The translations under genes and the position numbers were made by a program. Positions 49,696 through 59,030 of a stretch of 64,000 nucleotides of DNA are shown in pieces. Position 1 is the stretch's first letter, and every line of letters begins with the position of its first letter. The notes below the pieces were generated by a model. That model searched no databases. It was not told the DNA's origin and was given only the letters and a program-made list of their open reading frames with translations. The stretch is from RUG11462 sp045539315 (GTDB lineage: Bacteria > Bacillota > Clostridia > Oscillospirales > Acutalibacteraceae), in assembly GCA_045539315.1 (NCBI GenBank), contig JAZQFC010000015.1, positions 69,298-133,297 of the forward strand, in the 5' to 3' direction.

Positions 49696-51312
49696 TTAAT
49701 CATTTACTGAATAGTACATTTTATCAAGAGTTGGTGTTACACCTTTTAATTTGAATATCTCATCAATTGTAACGAATTTATAACCACGCGCGGTGAAATG
49801 TTCAAGTAATCTTCTAATTGTTTCAACATTATCTATATAATGCTCGTGATTTAATGAAATAACACCATCGCCTAAATGTTTCTCATAATATAATTCTTTG
49901 TAATCAACCGACGGATTATTATAGTCTTGTGGGCAAGGGCCTGCAATAGCGGCTTTCATTCCTGCAAGGCGCATTGCAGAATAAGCGGCCGAATTTACTG
50001 CCAAGAATGGCGGTCTGATATACTTGGTTTTTACACCAACATTACTATAAAGCCAGTCATCAAGTTCTTTGATTTTAGCAGCGCCTTCTTCGGCGGTTAA
50101 ATCTGTTAATCTATTGTGAGCAATTGTATGATTTTCAAGCGCATGGCCTTCCTCAACTGCTCGTTTTAAAGTAGCAATATCGCCACTATCACAATTGTTT
50201 CCAATAAGGAAGAATGAGAATTTTGCATCATACTCTTTAGCAACATCCATATAATAATCCATATAGTGTTTGTTGCCTGCTGAATATAATTGTGGACCAT
50301 CGTCAAATGAAATTGCTATATACTTATCTTTGCCATCATTAACAGGTGCTTCAGGTTGTTTTAAAGCAGCATCTTCTCTTGATGAATCATAAGGCTCAAC
50401 ACCTTCATAAAACTCTATATCATCAACATAAAGTGGCGCGCCTGTGTTACCTTTATTAGATTCCATCCAGAAGCAAATATGCTTGATATTATATACTTGT
50501 TCAGGTTTTAAAGTTATTGTTTCTACTTCTTCTGTTGGCAAGAATGTTCTACGAGCGCCTGTTACTGTATCAACTTTGGTGTACTCTTTATCTGCAAAAT
50601 AGAAGTAATTAAAGTCTTCATAACTTTCTAAAGTTACACGAGTGTAATAAAAGTTAGTCATACCTTTAAATGAGAAACCAACATAAATAACTGCTAATTC
50701 ATCTTTAACAGGTTTAAATTTCATTGATAATCTAATGTTTTTAGCATTAGCAAGAACTGTATCAGAATTGCTTTGAATAACCTGAATTTTAACAGGTGCG
50801 TTTGATGAACTATGATATGCACAAGTAGGGTTTGTACCGTTAATATTGTTTTCATAGTAAAGGCCCTCTGATTTTACATACAAAGCCTGCTTGCTATCAG
50901 AAACCTTTTTATTTTCACCGCTTTGCAAACCGCCTACAACTGCATTTACATGAGCAACGGATGTAACTTTGTTTGGTGAAACGTCTTGAGCATCACTTTC
51001 CCAGTCACGAAGTTTTTGCCAACTTGGGTCTTTATAAAGGTCGCCTGTTTTCAAAAGGTAATTACGAAGTGTTGCAATATCTGCTATATTTACGCTACCA
51101 TCACCATTGCAGTCGGCATTTGTAACTTCATTTGCTTCGAGCGAAATAATGTTTGAAAGATATTGTCTTAAATACAAAAGGTCAATAATATCAACTCTAT
51201 CATCAGCAAACAAGTCACCTCTTAATGAACTTGCGCTAACAGTTTGACCTACAAATATTGTGCCAAAACACATACATATTACTAAAATTAAAGATAAAAT
51301 TCTAATTTTCAT
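49696..51312 (-). CDS. secreted dockerin - middle domain - polysaccharide deacetylase
   Basis: 538-residue exported enzyme. A signal peptide (1-27) is followed at once by a type I-like dockerin with two calcium repeats (GDLFADDRVDIID at 32-44 and ADCNGDGSVNIAD at 66-78). A beta-sandwich-like middle domain (about 95-310) has no assigned family. The NodB deacetylase domain (about 325-525) shows ISFDDGPQ, HxxxH in NHTIAHNRL and RPPF. An N-terminal dockerin is uncommon. It suggests attachment to a scaffoldin or surface cohesin while deacetylating acetylated polysaccharide or peptidoglycan. It is a close paralogue of 52393-54006. Confidence 0.88.
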   Translation of the reverse strand: MKIRILSLILVICMCFGTIFVGQTVSASSLRGDLFADDRVDIIDLLYLRQYLSNIISLEANEVTNADCNGDGSVNIADIATLRNYLLKTGDLYKDPSWQKLRDWESDAQDVSPNKVTSVAHVNAVVGGLQSGENKKVSDSKQALYVKSEGLYYENNINGTNPTCAYHSSSNAPVKIQVIQSNSDTVLANAKNIRLSMKFKPVKDELAVIYVGFSFKGMTNFYYTRVTLESYEDFNYFYFADKEYTKVDTVTGARRTFLPTEEVETITLKPEQVYNIKHICFWMESNKGNTGAPLYVDDIEFYEGVEPYDSSREDAALKQPEAPVNDGKDKYIAISFDDGPQLYSAGNKHYMDYYMDVAKEYDAKFSFFLIGNNCDSGDIATLKRAVEEGHALENHTIAHNRLTDLTAEEGAAKIKELDDWLYSNVGVKTKYIRPPFLAVNSAAYSAMRLAGMKAAIAGPCPQDYNNPSVDYKELYYEKHLGDGVISLNHEHYIDNVETIRRLLEHFTARGYKFVTIDEIFKLKGVTPTLDKMYYSVND

Positions 51313-51345
51313 AATATATCTCCTTGCACATTTTTCTCCGATAAT

Positions 51346-51351
51346 ATTATA
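51346..51351 (-). promoter_or_regulatory. -10 element of the first dockerin-deacetylase gene
   Basis: Minus-strand TATAAT (51346-51351), about 33 bases before the ATG; the -35 box (TGGAAA, about 17 bases upstream) is weak. Confidence 0.4.
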
Positions 51352-51434
51352 TCAAATGCAAAAATCTTTTTCCATTGATATTTCTTACAAAAATGCTAAT
51401 AATTTTTATTTATATCTCACAAATAAAATGATAC

Positions 51435-51462
51435 TTGAAATTTTCAAAAAATAATATATAAT
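51435..51462 (+). promoter_or_regulatory. hslO promoter
   Basis: TTGAAA (51435-51440), 16-base spacer, TATAAT (51457-51462), 28 bases before the ATG at 51491, with GGAGA as ribosome site. Confidence 0.75.
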
Positions 51463-51490
51463 TAAATAAAATATTCTACGGAGAAAATTT

Positions 51491-52357
51491 ATGGGTAAAA
51501 TTATTAGATGTATAACTTCAGATGGTCTAGTATCAGCGGTTTGTGCTGATACTACCGATATTGTTCAAAAAGCAAGTGAGTATCACAAAACCTCGCCTAT
51601 TATGAGTGCCGCGCTCGGCAGACTTTTGACCGCTACTTCTATGATGGGTTGCGTTTTAAAAGGCGAAAATAGTTCTATTACTGTTAAAATAGACTGTGAT
51701 GGCGAGGCTAAAGGTTTAGTTGCTGTTAGTGATAATCAAGGCAACCCAAAAGGCTATGTTTTAAATCCTTTGGTTGAAACTGTTGAAAAATATAAAGGCA
51801 AACTCGATGTTGGTAAAGCAATTGGAAACGGCACTTTATATGTTTCAAAAGATATTGGTCTTGATATGCCTTATAACGGCGCGATTGAACTAGTTTCAGG
51901 CGAAATTGCAGAGGATATTGCGGCATACTATGTTGAATCAGAGCAGATTCCAACTGTTTGTGCGCTCGGCGTTTTGATTAATCCTAATTTAACTATAAAC
52001 GCTGCAGGTGGTTTTATTATTCAAATGCTCCCTGCCGCAGGCGATGATACTGCAGACCTTATTGAAAAAGGTCTAAAGGATTTGCCAAGTGTTACTTCAA
52101 TGCTTTCAAATGGCGATACTATTTTAGAAATTGTTAAAAAAGCGCTTTGCGAGTTTGAAGTTGAAGTTTTAGAAGAAAATGATATTGAATATAAATGCGA
52201 CTGCTCAAAAGAACGCACTAATAAAGTTTTAAAATCAATTGGTAAAGATGAACTTTTGCGTCTTGCAGACGAACAAGACACAACAGAAGTTGCTTGTCAT
52301 TTCTGCGATACGGTTTATAAATATTCATCCGAAGAATTAAAAGAATTAGCAAAATAG
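51491..52357 (+). CDS. hslO: redox-regulated chaperone Hsp33
   Basis: Holdase activated by oxidative unfolding. 288 residues. The N-terminal domain contains ARRT-equivalent segments such as HKTSPIMSAALGRLLTATSMMG near 31-52 (two runs). The C-terminal zinc switch has all four cysteines as CDC in EYKCDCSKERT and CxxC in ACHFCDTVY (about 238-275), so redox sensing should be intact. It is the only plus-strand gene in this area and sits between two paralogous dockerin-deacetylase genes. Confidence 0.97.
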   Translation: MGKIIRCITSDGLVSAVCADTTDIVQKASEYHKTSPIMSAALGRLLTATSMMGCVLKGENSSITVKIDCDGEAKGLVAVSDNQGNPKGYVLNPLVETVEKYKGKLDVGKAIGNGTLYVSKDIGLDMPYNGAIELVSGEIAEDIAAYYVESEQIPTVCALGVLINPNLTINAAGGFIIQMLPAAGDDTADLIEKGLKDLPSVTSMLSNGDTILEIVKKALCEFEVEVLEENDIEYKCDCSKERTNKVLKSIGKDELLRLADEQDTTEVACHFCDTVYKYSSEELKELAK

Positions 52358-52388
52358 AAAACACGGGTTGAAATTCAACCCGTGTTTT
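52358..52388. terminator. bidirectional terminator between hslO and the second dockerin gene
   Basis: Perfect 13-bp stem (52358-52370 / 52376-52388) with a 5-base loop and A/T runs on both sides. Confidence 0.9.
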
Positions 52389-52392
52389 TATA

Positions 52393-54006
52393 TTAATCGT
52401 TTACTGTATAATACACTTTATCAAGAGTTGGTGTTACACCTTTGATTTTAAACAATTCATCAATAGTTACAAACTCATATCCAAGCGCTGAAAAATACTC
52501 GAGCAGTCTTCTAATGGTTTCAACATTATCTATATATTGCTCGTGATTTAATGAAATAACGCCATCATACAAATGCTTTTTATAATATAATTCTTTGTAA
52601 TCAACAGATGGGTTATTATAATCTTGCGGACAAGGGCCTCCAATAGCGGCTTTCATACCTGCAAAGCGCATTGCCGAATAAGCATTTTCATTTACACCTA
52701 AATATGGTGGTCTGATATACTTGGTTTTTACGCCAACATTATTGTAAAGCCAGTTATCAAACTCCGTTATTTTAGAAGCGCCTTCTTCGGCGGTTAAATT
52801 AGATAATCTATTGTGCGCAATTGTATGGTTTTCTAGCGCATGGCCTTCTTCGACTGCTCTCTTTAAAACTGGAATATCATCTTCGCCACAATTACTGCCT
52901 ATAAGGAAGTAAGAGAATTTCGCATCATACGCTTTAGCAACATCTAAATAATACTCCATATAATGTTTGCCTGTTGGCGAATAAGTTTGAGGGCCATCAT
53001 CAAAAGAAATTGCTATATATTTATCTTTGCCATCATCAATTAATTCTTCAGGTTGTTTTAAATTAGCATCTTCTTTTGACGAATCATATCCATCAGCGCC
53101 TGTGAAATGCTGTATATCATCAACATAAAATGGCGCGCCGTAAGTGCCTTTATCAGACTCTAACCAAAAGCAGATAGACTTAATATTTGGTATATCTTGC
53201 TTTGTTAGTGTGATTTTTTCAACTACTTCATCCGACAAGAAAGTTCTGCGTGTGCCATTTTTTGTATCAACCTTGCAATACTCTTTGCCAACAAAATAAA
53301 AATAATTAAAATCACTATAACTTTCTAAAGTTATACGAGTGTAATAAAAATTAGTTAAACCTTTAAATGAAAAGCCAATATAAGCAACTGAAAGTTCATC
53401 TTGAACAGGCTGATATTTCATAGATAATCTTAAATTTGTTGAATTTTGAAGCAAAGTATCACTATTATTTGCGATTATTTGAATTCTTGTAGGCGCATTA
53501 GTAGAAATATTATATGAACAAGTAGGGTTTGAACCTTTAACGCTATCTTGATAATAAAGTCCTCCTGATTTTAATGCAAGAGATTTTGCGCTAGTAGGAT
53601 TTTTACTGTTATAATTGCTATTTAATTCAGTTACAGTAGCAATAACAGCCGGAACAATTGTAACATATTTAGGACATTTATTCACAGTTTCATTTTCCCA
53701 ATCTAAAATTGTTTCCCAGCCTGGTTCTTTATAAAATTCTGCTTCTTTAATAAGATATTTTCTCATAATCAAAACATCTTCAATATTAACCAATTTATCG
53801 CCATTGCAGTCGGCATTTTCAAGCAAACTATCAGTTAAAGAAACCAATTTACTCACATATTTTCTTAAAACAAGCAAATCTTTAACATCAACAATGCCAT
53901 CAACACACACATCGCCTCTAACAATATTATTTGCGCTAACAGGCGTTACAAAAAGCACACCAAAGCACAAAATTATTGATAAAACTAATGCGACAAGTTT
54001 TTTCAT
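52393..54006 (-). CDS. secreted dockerin - middle domain - polysaccharide deacetylase (paralogue)
   Basis: 537 residues with the same order as the protein at 49696-51312: signal peptide (1-25), N-terminal dockerin (GDVCVDGIVDVKD and ADCNGDKLVNIED), middle domain and NodB deacetylase with ISFDDGPQ, NHTIAHNRL and RPPY. Long blocks around the deacetylase motifs are nearly identical to the paralogue, including the C-terminal KGVTPTLDK. The dockerin loops differ more, for instance at the residues next to the calcium ligands. That could mean different cohesin partners. It is a tandem-type duplication now split by hslO. Confidence 0.88.
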   Translation of the reverse strand: MKKLVALVLSIILCFGVLFVTPVSANNIVRGDVCVDGIVDVKDLLVLRKYVSKLVSLTDSLLENADCNGDKLVNIEDVLIMRKYLIKEAEFYKEPGWETILDWENETVNKCPKYVTIVPAVIATVTELNSNYNSKNPTSAKSLALKSGGLYYQDSVKGSNPTCSYNISTNAPTRIQIIANNSDTLLQNSTNLRLSMKYQPVQDELSVAYIGFSFKGLTNFYYTRITLESYSDFNYFYFVGKEYCKVDTKNGTRRTFLSDEVVEKITLTKQDIPNIKSICFWLESDKGTYGAPFYVDDIQHFTGADGYDSSKEDANLKQPEELIDDGKDKYIAISFDDGPQTYSPTGKHYMEYYLDVAKAYDAKFSYFLIGSNCGEDDIPVLKRAVEEGHALENHTIAHNRLSNLTAEEGASKITEFDNWLYNNVGVKTKYIRPPYLGVNENAYSAMRFAGMKAAIGGPCPQDYNNPSVDYKELYYKKHLYDGVISLNHEQYIDNVETIRRLLEYFSALGYEFVTIDELFKIKGVTPTLDKVYYTVND

Positions 54007-54080
54007 AAATTATCTCCTTTTAGATTATACAATAATTTTATCATAATTTAACACCGTTTTCAAGCATTGAATAAAAAACA

Positions 54081-54110
54081 AAAAAGAGTGCTTCGGCACT
54101 CTTTTTATTT
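54081..54110 (-). terminator. terminator of the ABC exporter operon
   Basis: AAAAAGAGTGC (54081-54091), TTCG loop, GCACTCTTTTT (54096-54106); T runs on both strands. Confidence 0.85.
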
Positions 54111-54851
54111 TTAACTATTTACCTTTTCATCATAGATTTTGCAAACATCTTCTGCAGAGCCGGAAGCGATAACTTTGCCATGTTCAAGCAAAATTGCTTT
54201 GTTGCAAATTCTTAACACTTGAGAAGTATTATGAGATACAAAAAGCACGGTTACACCTTTGTCAAACATTTCGGTAACTTTCTTTTCACTCTTCTTTTTA
54301 AACTTCGCGTCACCTACTGATAAAACTTCATCAAGAATTAAAATATCAGGTTCAACAACTGTTGCAATGGCAAAACCTAATCTTGACTTCATACCTGATG
54401 AATAGTTTTTAAGCGGTACGTTTATAAACTTTTTAAGCCCTGAAAATTCAACAATTTCATCAAATTTTGAATCAATAAATTTCTTTGAAAAACCTAAAAC
54501 AGAGCCATAAAGATAAATGTTTTCAGCACCTGTATATTGAGGGTCAAAACCTGCGCCAAGTTCGATAAGAGGCGCTATTAAACCTCTTTTATAAACATCA
54601 CCTTCAGTTGGGTTGTAAACACCTGCGATAACTTTTAACAATGTTGATTTACCGGCGCCATTAAAACCTAATATGCCTAATCTATCGCCTTTTTCGAGTT
54701 CAAAAGAAACATCTTTAAGCGCCCAAAACTCATCATAATGAAGGTCTTTTTTCATTAATTTTATAAAATACTCTTTTAAACTATCAACCTTTTCGGAACT
54801 TAAATTAAATTTCATTCCGACCTTATCTAATTTTAAGATAGGTTTAGCCAT
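54111..54851 (-). CDS. polysaccharide/teichoic acid export ABC ATPase (TagH/Wzt-like)
   Basis: 246-residue nucleotide-binding subunit. Walker A is GFNGAGKST near 59-67, the signature reads NYSSGMKSRLGFAI near 147-160 (TagH/Wzt type rather than LSGGQ), Walker B is ILILDEVLSVGD near 168-179 and the switch histidine is in FVSHNTSQV. The extended N-terminus (LKDKVGMKFNLSSEKVDSLKEY-like region) and ALKDVSFELEKGDRLG fit this subfamily. The C-terminal carbohydrate-binding or SH3 domain of Wzt/TagH is missing. It pairs with the permease 16 bases upstream. Confidence 0.88.
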   Translation of the reverse strand: MAKPILKLDKVGMKFNLSSEKVDSLKEYFIKLMKKDLHYDEFWALKDVSFELEKGDRLGILGFNGAGKSTLLKVIAGVYNPTEGDVYKRGLIAPLIELGAGFDPQYTGAENIYLYGSVLGFSKKFIDSKFDEIVEFSGLKKFINVPLKNYSSGMKSRLGFAIATVVEPDILILDEVLSVGDAKFKKKSEKKVTEMFDKGVTVLFVSHNTSQVLRICNKAILLEHGKVIASGSAEDVCKIYDEKVNS

Positions 54852-54867
54852 TTTAATACTCCTTAAA

Positions 54868-55677
54868 TTAAATGTGCAAGATAAATTTATCTTGATTCTT
54901 TTTAAACATAAATGTGCCTATCAAAATAGCCACTACTGAAAACAAGAACGAATATGCTACATAATACCAATTTAATGTACCTGTAGGTTGCAAACATTCT
55001 CTAAAGTTTGTAATAATGCAATAAAGCGGATTTATACTCAATACTTTTGCAACTGTGCCACCGATTTTATCCATACTATAGAAAATTGCACAACCATAGA
55101 AAACAAGTGTCATAAATACATTCCAAAGATACTCCATATCTCTGAAAAATACGCCAATTGTTGAAAGGATAAACGCAGCGCCTAATGATAACAAGAACAA
55201 ATTAATCATTGGTATAAATATCTGGAAAACGCCCCAGGTTACCATTGGTTGCTCGCCCATTAAAATCAAAACTGTTGTTACAATTGCCAAAACGATTAAT
55301 GAAATTAAGAACAAAAGGAAATTATAAAACAAGTTTGACAATGGGAATAAATATTTAGGAATATGAACTTTTTTAATCAAAGCGGCATTTGAACGAATTA
55401 CTCTGGTGCACTCTTTTGTTGACTGGTTGAAATATGTATAAACCAACCTACCAGAAAGAATGTAAACCATAAAGTTAAGCCCACCATAACCTGATGCTCC
55501 GCCTTTATGATACAAAAATCCAAATACAAAATACAAAACAAACATATTAAGAAGTGGCTCAAGCATTGTCCAAAAAACGCCAAGATAACTTCTACGGTAT
55601 CTTAATGTTATGCCTTTTTTAACAAGTTCACTCAAGACAAATCTGTATCTTTTGAAATGATTAATTAATTTAACCAT
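54868..55677 (-). CDS. polysaccharide/teichoic acid export ABC permease (TagG/Wzm-like)
   Basis: 269-residue ABC-2 type membrane subunit with six predicted helices (about 30-55, 65-85, 110-140, 145-172, 178-200, 235-258). The N-terminus LSELVKKGITLRYRRSYLGVFWTMLEPLLNM (two short runs near 15-45) is the typical amphipathic entry of TagG/Wzm permeases. With the following ATPase it should export an undecaprenyl-linked glycan to the surface. No glycosyltransferases are in the window, so the glycan is not identified. It has its own promoter. Confidence 0.88.
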   Translation of the reverse strand: MVKLINHFKRYRFVLSELVKKGITLRYRRSYLGVFWTMLEPLLNMFVLYFVFGFLYHKGGASGYGGLNFMVYILSGRLVYTYFNQSTKECTRVIRSNAALIKKVHIPKYLFPLSNLFYNFLLFLISLIVLAIVTTVLILMGEQPMVTWGVFQIFIPMINLFLLSLGAAFILSTIGVFFRDMEYLWNVFMTLVFYGCAIFYSMDKIGGTVAKVLSINPLYCIITNFRECLQPTGTLNWYYVAYSFLFSVVAILIGTFMFKKNQDKFILHI

Positions 55678-55708
55678 AAAATACTCCTTATAATTTACAT
55701 ATAAATAG

Positions 55709-55737
55709 ATTATAACATATCTAAATAATATTGTAAA
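55709..55737 (-). promoter_or_regulatory. promoter of the ABC exporter operon
   Basis: Minus-strand TTTACA (55732-55737), 17-base spacer ending TGT, TATAAT (55709-55714), giving an extended -10. Confidence 0.75.
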
Positions 55738-55746
55738 GTAAATTAA

Positions 55747-56205
55747 TTATGAATTTTTCTTACTACACAATTTATAAACACAATTTACCACAAGCCAAGC
55801 GACTAATACACCAGCGCAGTCAATTAATGCATCTAATATTTCGCCACTTCTTTGCAAAGATGGTATTAACTGAATAGTTTCATCAACGCACCCTACTAAA
55901 ACGCCAATTAAAACTGCAATAAAACTTGCTTTTTTAGATGATTTATGAAAAATATTTTTATAAATTGCTAGTTCTAATCCTAAAATAAAATACTCAAAAA
56001 AGTGAGCAAATTTTCTAATAAAATCAATGAAAAATGTGTTTTCAAGATTTATACCGAAATTTGAAAAGAACGAAACAATTAATTCTTTTATAAAATTGCT
56101 TTGATTCATAGAATCATCGCCCACTTTAAGCGAGTTTGACCAGATAAAAGCAACAGTTAAAATAATAACTGATATGAATATGTATTTTTTAGTTTTCAAA
56201 TACAT
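55747..56205 (-). CDS. VanZ-family membrane protein
   Basis: 152-residue polytopic protein with four helices (about 8-26, 55-78, 85-108, 122-145). The VanZ core includes IRKFAHFFEYFILGLELAI near 63-81 (the KxxHFxEYxxLG motif) and GCVDETIQLIPSLQRSGEILDALIDCAGVL (two runs near 105-134). VanZ itself gives low-level teicoplanin resistance in enterococci, but most homologues are uncharacterised. The ATG overlaps the upstream stop (TGATG), so it is the last gene of the deoxynucleoside operon, perhaps only by position. Confidence 0.85.
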   Translation of the reverse strand: MYLKTKKYIFISVIILTVAFIWSNSLKVGDDSMNQSNFIKELIVSFFSNFGINLENTFFIDFIRKFAHFFEYFILGLELAIYKNIFHKSSKKASFIAVLIGVLVGCVDETIQLIPSLQRSGEILDALIDCAGVLVAWLVVNCVYKLCSKKNS

Positions 56206-57509
56206 CACTCCGTTACAACATCAAAAATTAATGGTTTTAAATTAGGTTTTTCATCTGAAATTTCTATCGCTGACAAAAACATATTTTGCGCTGATGAAAA
56301 ATCATCTGTAATCGATGAATACATTTTTGCAATTGTTTCGCCTTTATTAACTTTATAGCCTGTTTTTGCGCATAAAACAATACCTGCAGAAAAGTCGATT
56401 TCATCTTCTTTTTTATTTCTGCCTGCGCCTAAAACCACCGATGATTTGCCGATAATCTCGGCATTCATACTGTTAATATAACCATCTTTTTGAGCGACAA
56501 TTTCATATGAAAATTTAGGTTTGCAAAATTCATTTAGGTCATCAAAAACATCTATTTTAGCACCTTGTGATGAAACCCATTCTAAAAACTTTTTATAAGC
56601 TATGCCATTTGATAAAACTTCTTTTGCCTTAAATTTCATTTCATCAAGCGGCTTTTTTAAAGCCATTGAAGTAATAAGCGCAGAAATTTCAACGCAAACT
56701 TGCATTAAATCTTCTGGCCCTTTACCTTTAAGCACATCTATTGCTTCTTTTACTTCTAAAGCATTGCCAATGTTTTTGCCAAGTGGCAAGTCCATATTTG
56801 TAATAATTGCGGCGGTGTTTTTTCCAAAACTATTGCCGATTTCAACCATACATTTGGCTAAATCTTTAGCGCTTTTTTCGTCTTTCATAAAAGCGCCTGA
56901 ACCGCATTTTACATCTAAAACAATAGTATCAGCGCCTGCCGCTAACTTTTTGCTCATAATACTTGAAGCAATAAGCGGAATGTTATCAACAGTTGCAGTT
57001 ACATCACGAAGCGCATAAAGTTTTTTGTCTGCAGGAGCAAAGTTTCCTGTTTGCCCAACTACCGAAATGCCACATTTTTTAGCGATATTTATAAACTCAT
57101 TTGTTGATAGCGATGTGTTATACCCTTTAATAGATTCTAATTTATCAACAGTACCACCGGTATGACCTAACCCTCTGCCACTCATTTTAGCAACATAACA
57201 ACCAAGACTTGCAACAATAGGCGCTACAATTAAAGTAGTTTTATCGCCTACTCCACCTGTGCTATGCTTGTCAACTGCTAACCCTTCAAACATTGATAAA
57301 TCGGCCCTGTCGCCACTTTCAAGCATTGCATTGGTAAGATTAAAAGTTTCTTGTTTGGTCATTGAGTTAAAATAACAAGCCATTAAAAGCGCGGAAACTT
57401 GATAATCAGGAATTTCGCCTTTTACATAACCAGAAATAAAAAACTCTATTTCTTGTTTTGACAGTTCTTTGCCATCACGCTTTTTTTGAATAATATCATA
57501 CATTCTCAT
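56205..57509 (-). CDS. pdp: pyrimidine-nucleoside phosphorylase
   Basis: Phosphorolyses thymidine/uridine to free base plus (deoxy)ribose-1-phosphate. 434 residues from the ATG at 57509. The conserved blocks are FISGYVKGEIPDYQVSALLMA near 23-43 (two short runs), the signature MSGRGLGHTGGTVDKLES near 107-124, KHSTGGVGDKTTL near 80-92 and KKLAAGADTIVLDVKCGSGAF near 185-205. Firmicutes usually have the broader Pdp type rather than strict DeoA. It follows cdd by a few bases inside the deo operon. Confidence 0.95.
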   Translation of the reverse strand: MRMYDIIQKKRDGKELSKQEIEFFISGYVKGEIPDYQVSALLMACYFNSMTKQETFNLTNAMLESGDRADLSMFEGLAVDKHSTGGVGDKTTLIVAPIVASLGCYVAKMSGRGLGHTGGTVDKLESIKGYNTSLSTNEFINIAKKCGISVVGQTGNFAPADKKLYALRDVTATVDNIPLIASSIMSKKLAAGADTIVLDVKCGSGAFMKDEKSAKDLAKCMVEIGNSFGKNTAAIITNMDLPLGKNIGNALEVKEAIDVLKGKGPEDLMQVCVEISALITSMALKKPLDEMKFKAKEVLSNGIAYKKFLEWVSSQGAKIDVFDDLNEFCKPKFSYEIVAQKDGYINSMNAEIIGKSSVVLGAGRNKKEDEIDFSAGIVLCAKTGYKVNKGETIAKMYSSITDDFSSAQNMFLSAIEISDEKPNLKPLIFDVVTE

Positions 57510-57517
57510 AATATATC

Positions 57518-57910
57518 TCACATTTCAAATGATATAGGTAAAAGTTCTTCTAACATATAACTTTTTGTTTCTTTACCATTATCTAAAATAATTTCAAAAT
57601 CTTTTTCACAAAATTCTGATAACACTTGCAAACACACTGCGCAAGGAAAACAAAACGAAGTGATTTCTCCGCCTTTACCACCTACTACTGCGATTTTTAA
57701 AAACTCTTTTTCGCCATTTGCAATAGCGGTAAAAACAGCGGTTCGCTCGGCACAATTAGTTGCAGAAAACGATTTGTTTTCTATATTGCAACCAGAATAC
57801 ACTTTGCCATTTTTACAAAGAAGCGCCGCGCCTACACAAAAGTTTGAATAAGGCGAATATGAATTTTTTAAACTTTGTTTTGCAAGGTTTATAAGTTCTT
57901 GATTAGTCAT
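57518..57910 (-). CDS. cdd: cytidine deaminase
   Basis: Zinc enzyme converting cytidine and deoxycytidine to uridine forms, which the neighbouring phosphorylase then splits. At 130 residues it is the short tetrameric type. The zinc ligand and catalytic glutamate lie in ATNCAERTAVF near 50-60 (C-x-E), and the cysteine pair is in FPCAVCLQVL near 86-95. The usual PCGxC here reads PCAVC, so the glycine is replaced by alanine. It overlaps the deoB gene start-to-stop by a few bases. Confidence 0.95.
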   Translation of the reverse strand: MTNQELINLAKQSLKNSYSPYSNFCVGAALLCKNGKVYSGCNIENKSFSATNCAERTAVFTAIANGEKEFLKIAVVGGKGGEITSFCFPCAVCLQVLSEFCEKDFEIILDNGKETKSYMLEELLPISFEM

Positions 57911-59030
57911 AATCTACTCCTAAATATTCACAAATAAGTGATGAAATATATGAAAAACCATTTATTGTTCCAAGATTATCAGGTTTTACATTTTTGCCAT
58001 AGACAATTAATGGCACACACTCACGAGTGTGGTCAGTTGTTTTTAAAAACGCAGGGTCGCAACCATGGTCAGCGGTTATCATTAAAACATCTGTATCATC
58101 TAATTTTTCTATAGCCTGCCCCAACCATTTATCAAATTCTGATAAGGCTTTTGCATAACCATCTACATCACGTCTATGACCATAAACCATATCAAAATCA
58201 ACTAAATTAACAAAACAAAGACCACTAAAATCTTTGTTTATATATTCTTCGGTTTTTGCCATTCCATCTAAATTGCTTTTTGTATAAACATATTCTGAAA
58301 TACCACTACCTACAAAAATATCATTAATTTTGCCGACTGCGATAGTATCAAAACCTTTGTTTTGAAGGATATTCAACACAGTATCAGATGGTGGCAAAAT
58401 AGAAAAATCATGACGATTTGATGTGCGCTTAAAAGGATACTCGCCATCAAAAGGGCGCGCAATAACTCTGCCTACACCATGCTCGCCTACTAGAATTTCA
58501 CGAGCAATTTTACAATATTTATATAATTCTTCAACAGGCACCAGTTTTTCATGAGCGGCAATTTGAAAAACGCTATCAGCAGATGTATAAACAATTAAAT
58601 CCCCTGTTTTCAAATGCTCTTCGCCATAATCTTTAATTACTTCTGTACCCGAATAGGTTTTATTACAAATTACTTTTTTACCTGTGCGCTTTTCAAATTC
58701 TTCAATAATTTCTTTTGGAAAGCCATTTGGATATGTTGGCAAAGGTTTTTTAGACACAACCCCTGCTATTTCCCAATGGCCGATAGTTGTGTCTTTACCG
58801 TTTGATTTTTCAACAAGACGGGCAACTAAAGCAGAATGGTTTTTACAGTTTTCCAGATAATCAACGCCATCTATATTGCCAATGCCTAATTTAATCAAAT
58901 TAGGTATATTAAACTCTTTTGAATTTGAAATTGATTTTAAAGTGTTAGCATTTTCATCGCCAAACGCTTTTGCATCCGGAGCATTACCTATTCCAAGGCT
59001 ATCTAAAACAATTAAGAAAACTCTTTTCAT
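57903..59030 (-). CDS. deoB: phosphopentomutase DeoB
   Basis: Converts (deoxy)ribose-1-phosphate to the 5-phosphate. The 375-residue alkaline-phosphatase-fold enzyme has the metal and phosphate sites in LIVLDSLGIGNAPDA near 5-19, GKDTTIGHWEIAG near 79-91 with the phosphorylated threonine, YTSADSVFQIAAHE near 147-160, and MITADHGCDP with the distal metal histidine near 315. The ATG at 59030 overlaps the deoD stop (TGATG) and GGAG lies 8 bases before it. Confidence 0.97.
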   Translation of the reverse strand: MKRVFLIVLDSLGIGNAPDAKAFGDENANTLKSISNSKEFNIPNLIKLGIGNIDGVDYLENCKNHSALVARLVEKSNGKDTTIGHWEIAGVVSKKPLPTYPNGFPKEIIEEFEKRTGKKVICNKTYSGTEVIKDYGEEHLKTGDLIVYTSADSVFQIAAHEKLVPVEELYKYCKIAREILVGEHGVGRVIARPFDGEYPFKRTSNRHDFSILPPSDTVLNILQNKGFDTIAVGKINDIFVGSGISEYVYTKSNLDGMAKTEEYINKDFSGLCFVNLVDFDMVYGHRRDVDGYAKALSEFDKWLGQAIEKLDDTDVLMITADHGCDPAFLKTTDHTRECVPLIVYGKNVKPDNLGTINGFSYISSLICEYLGVDYD

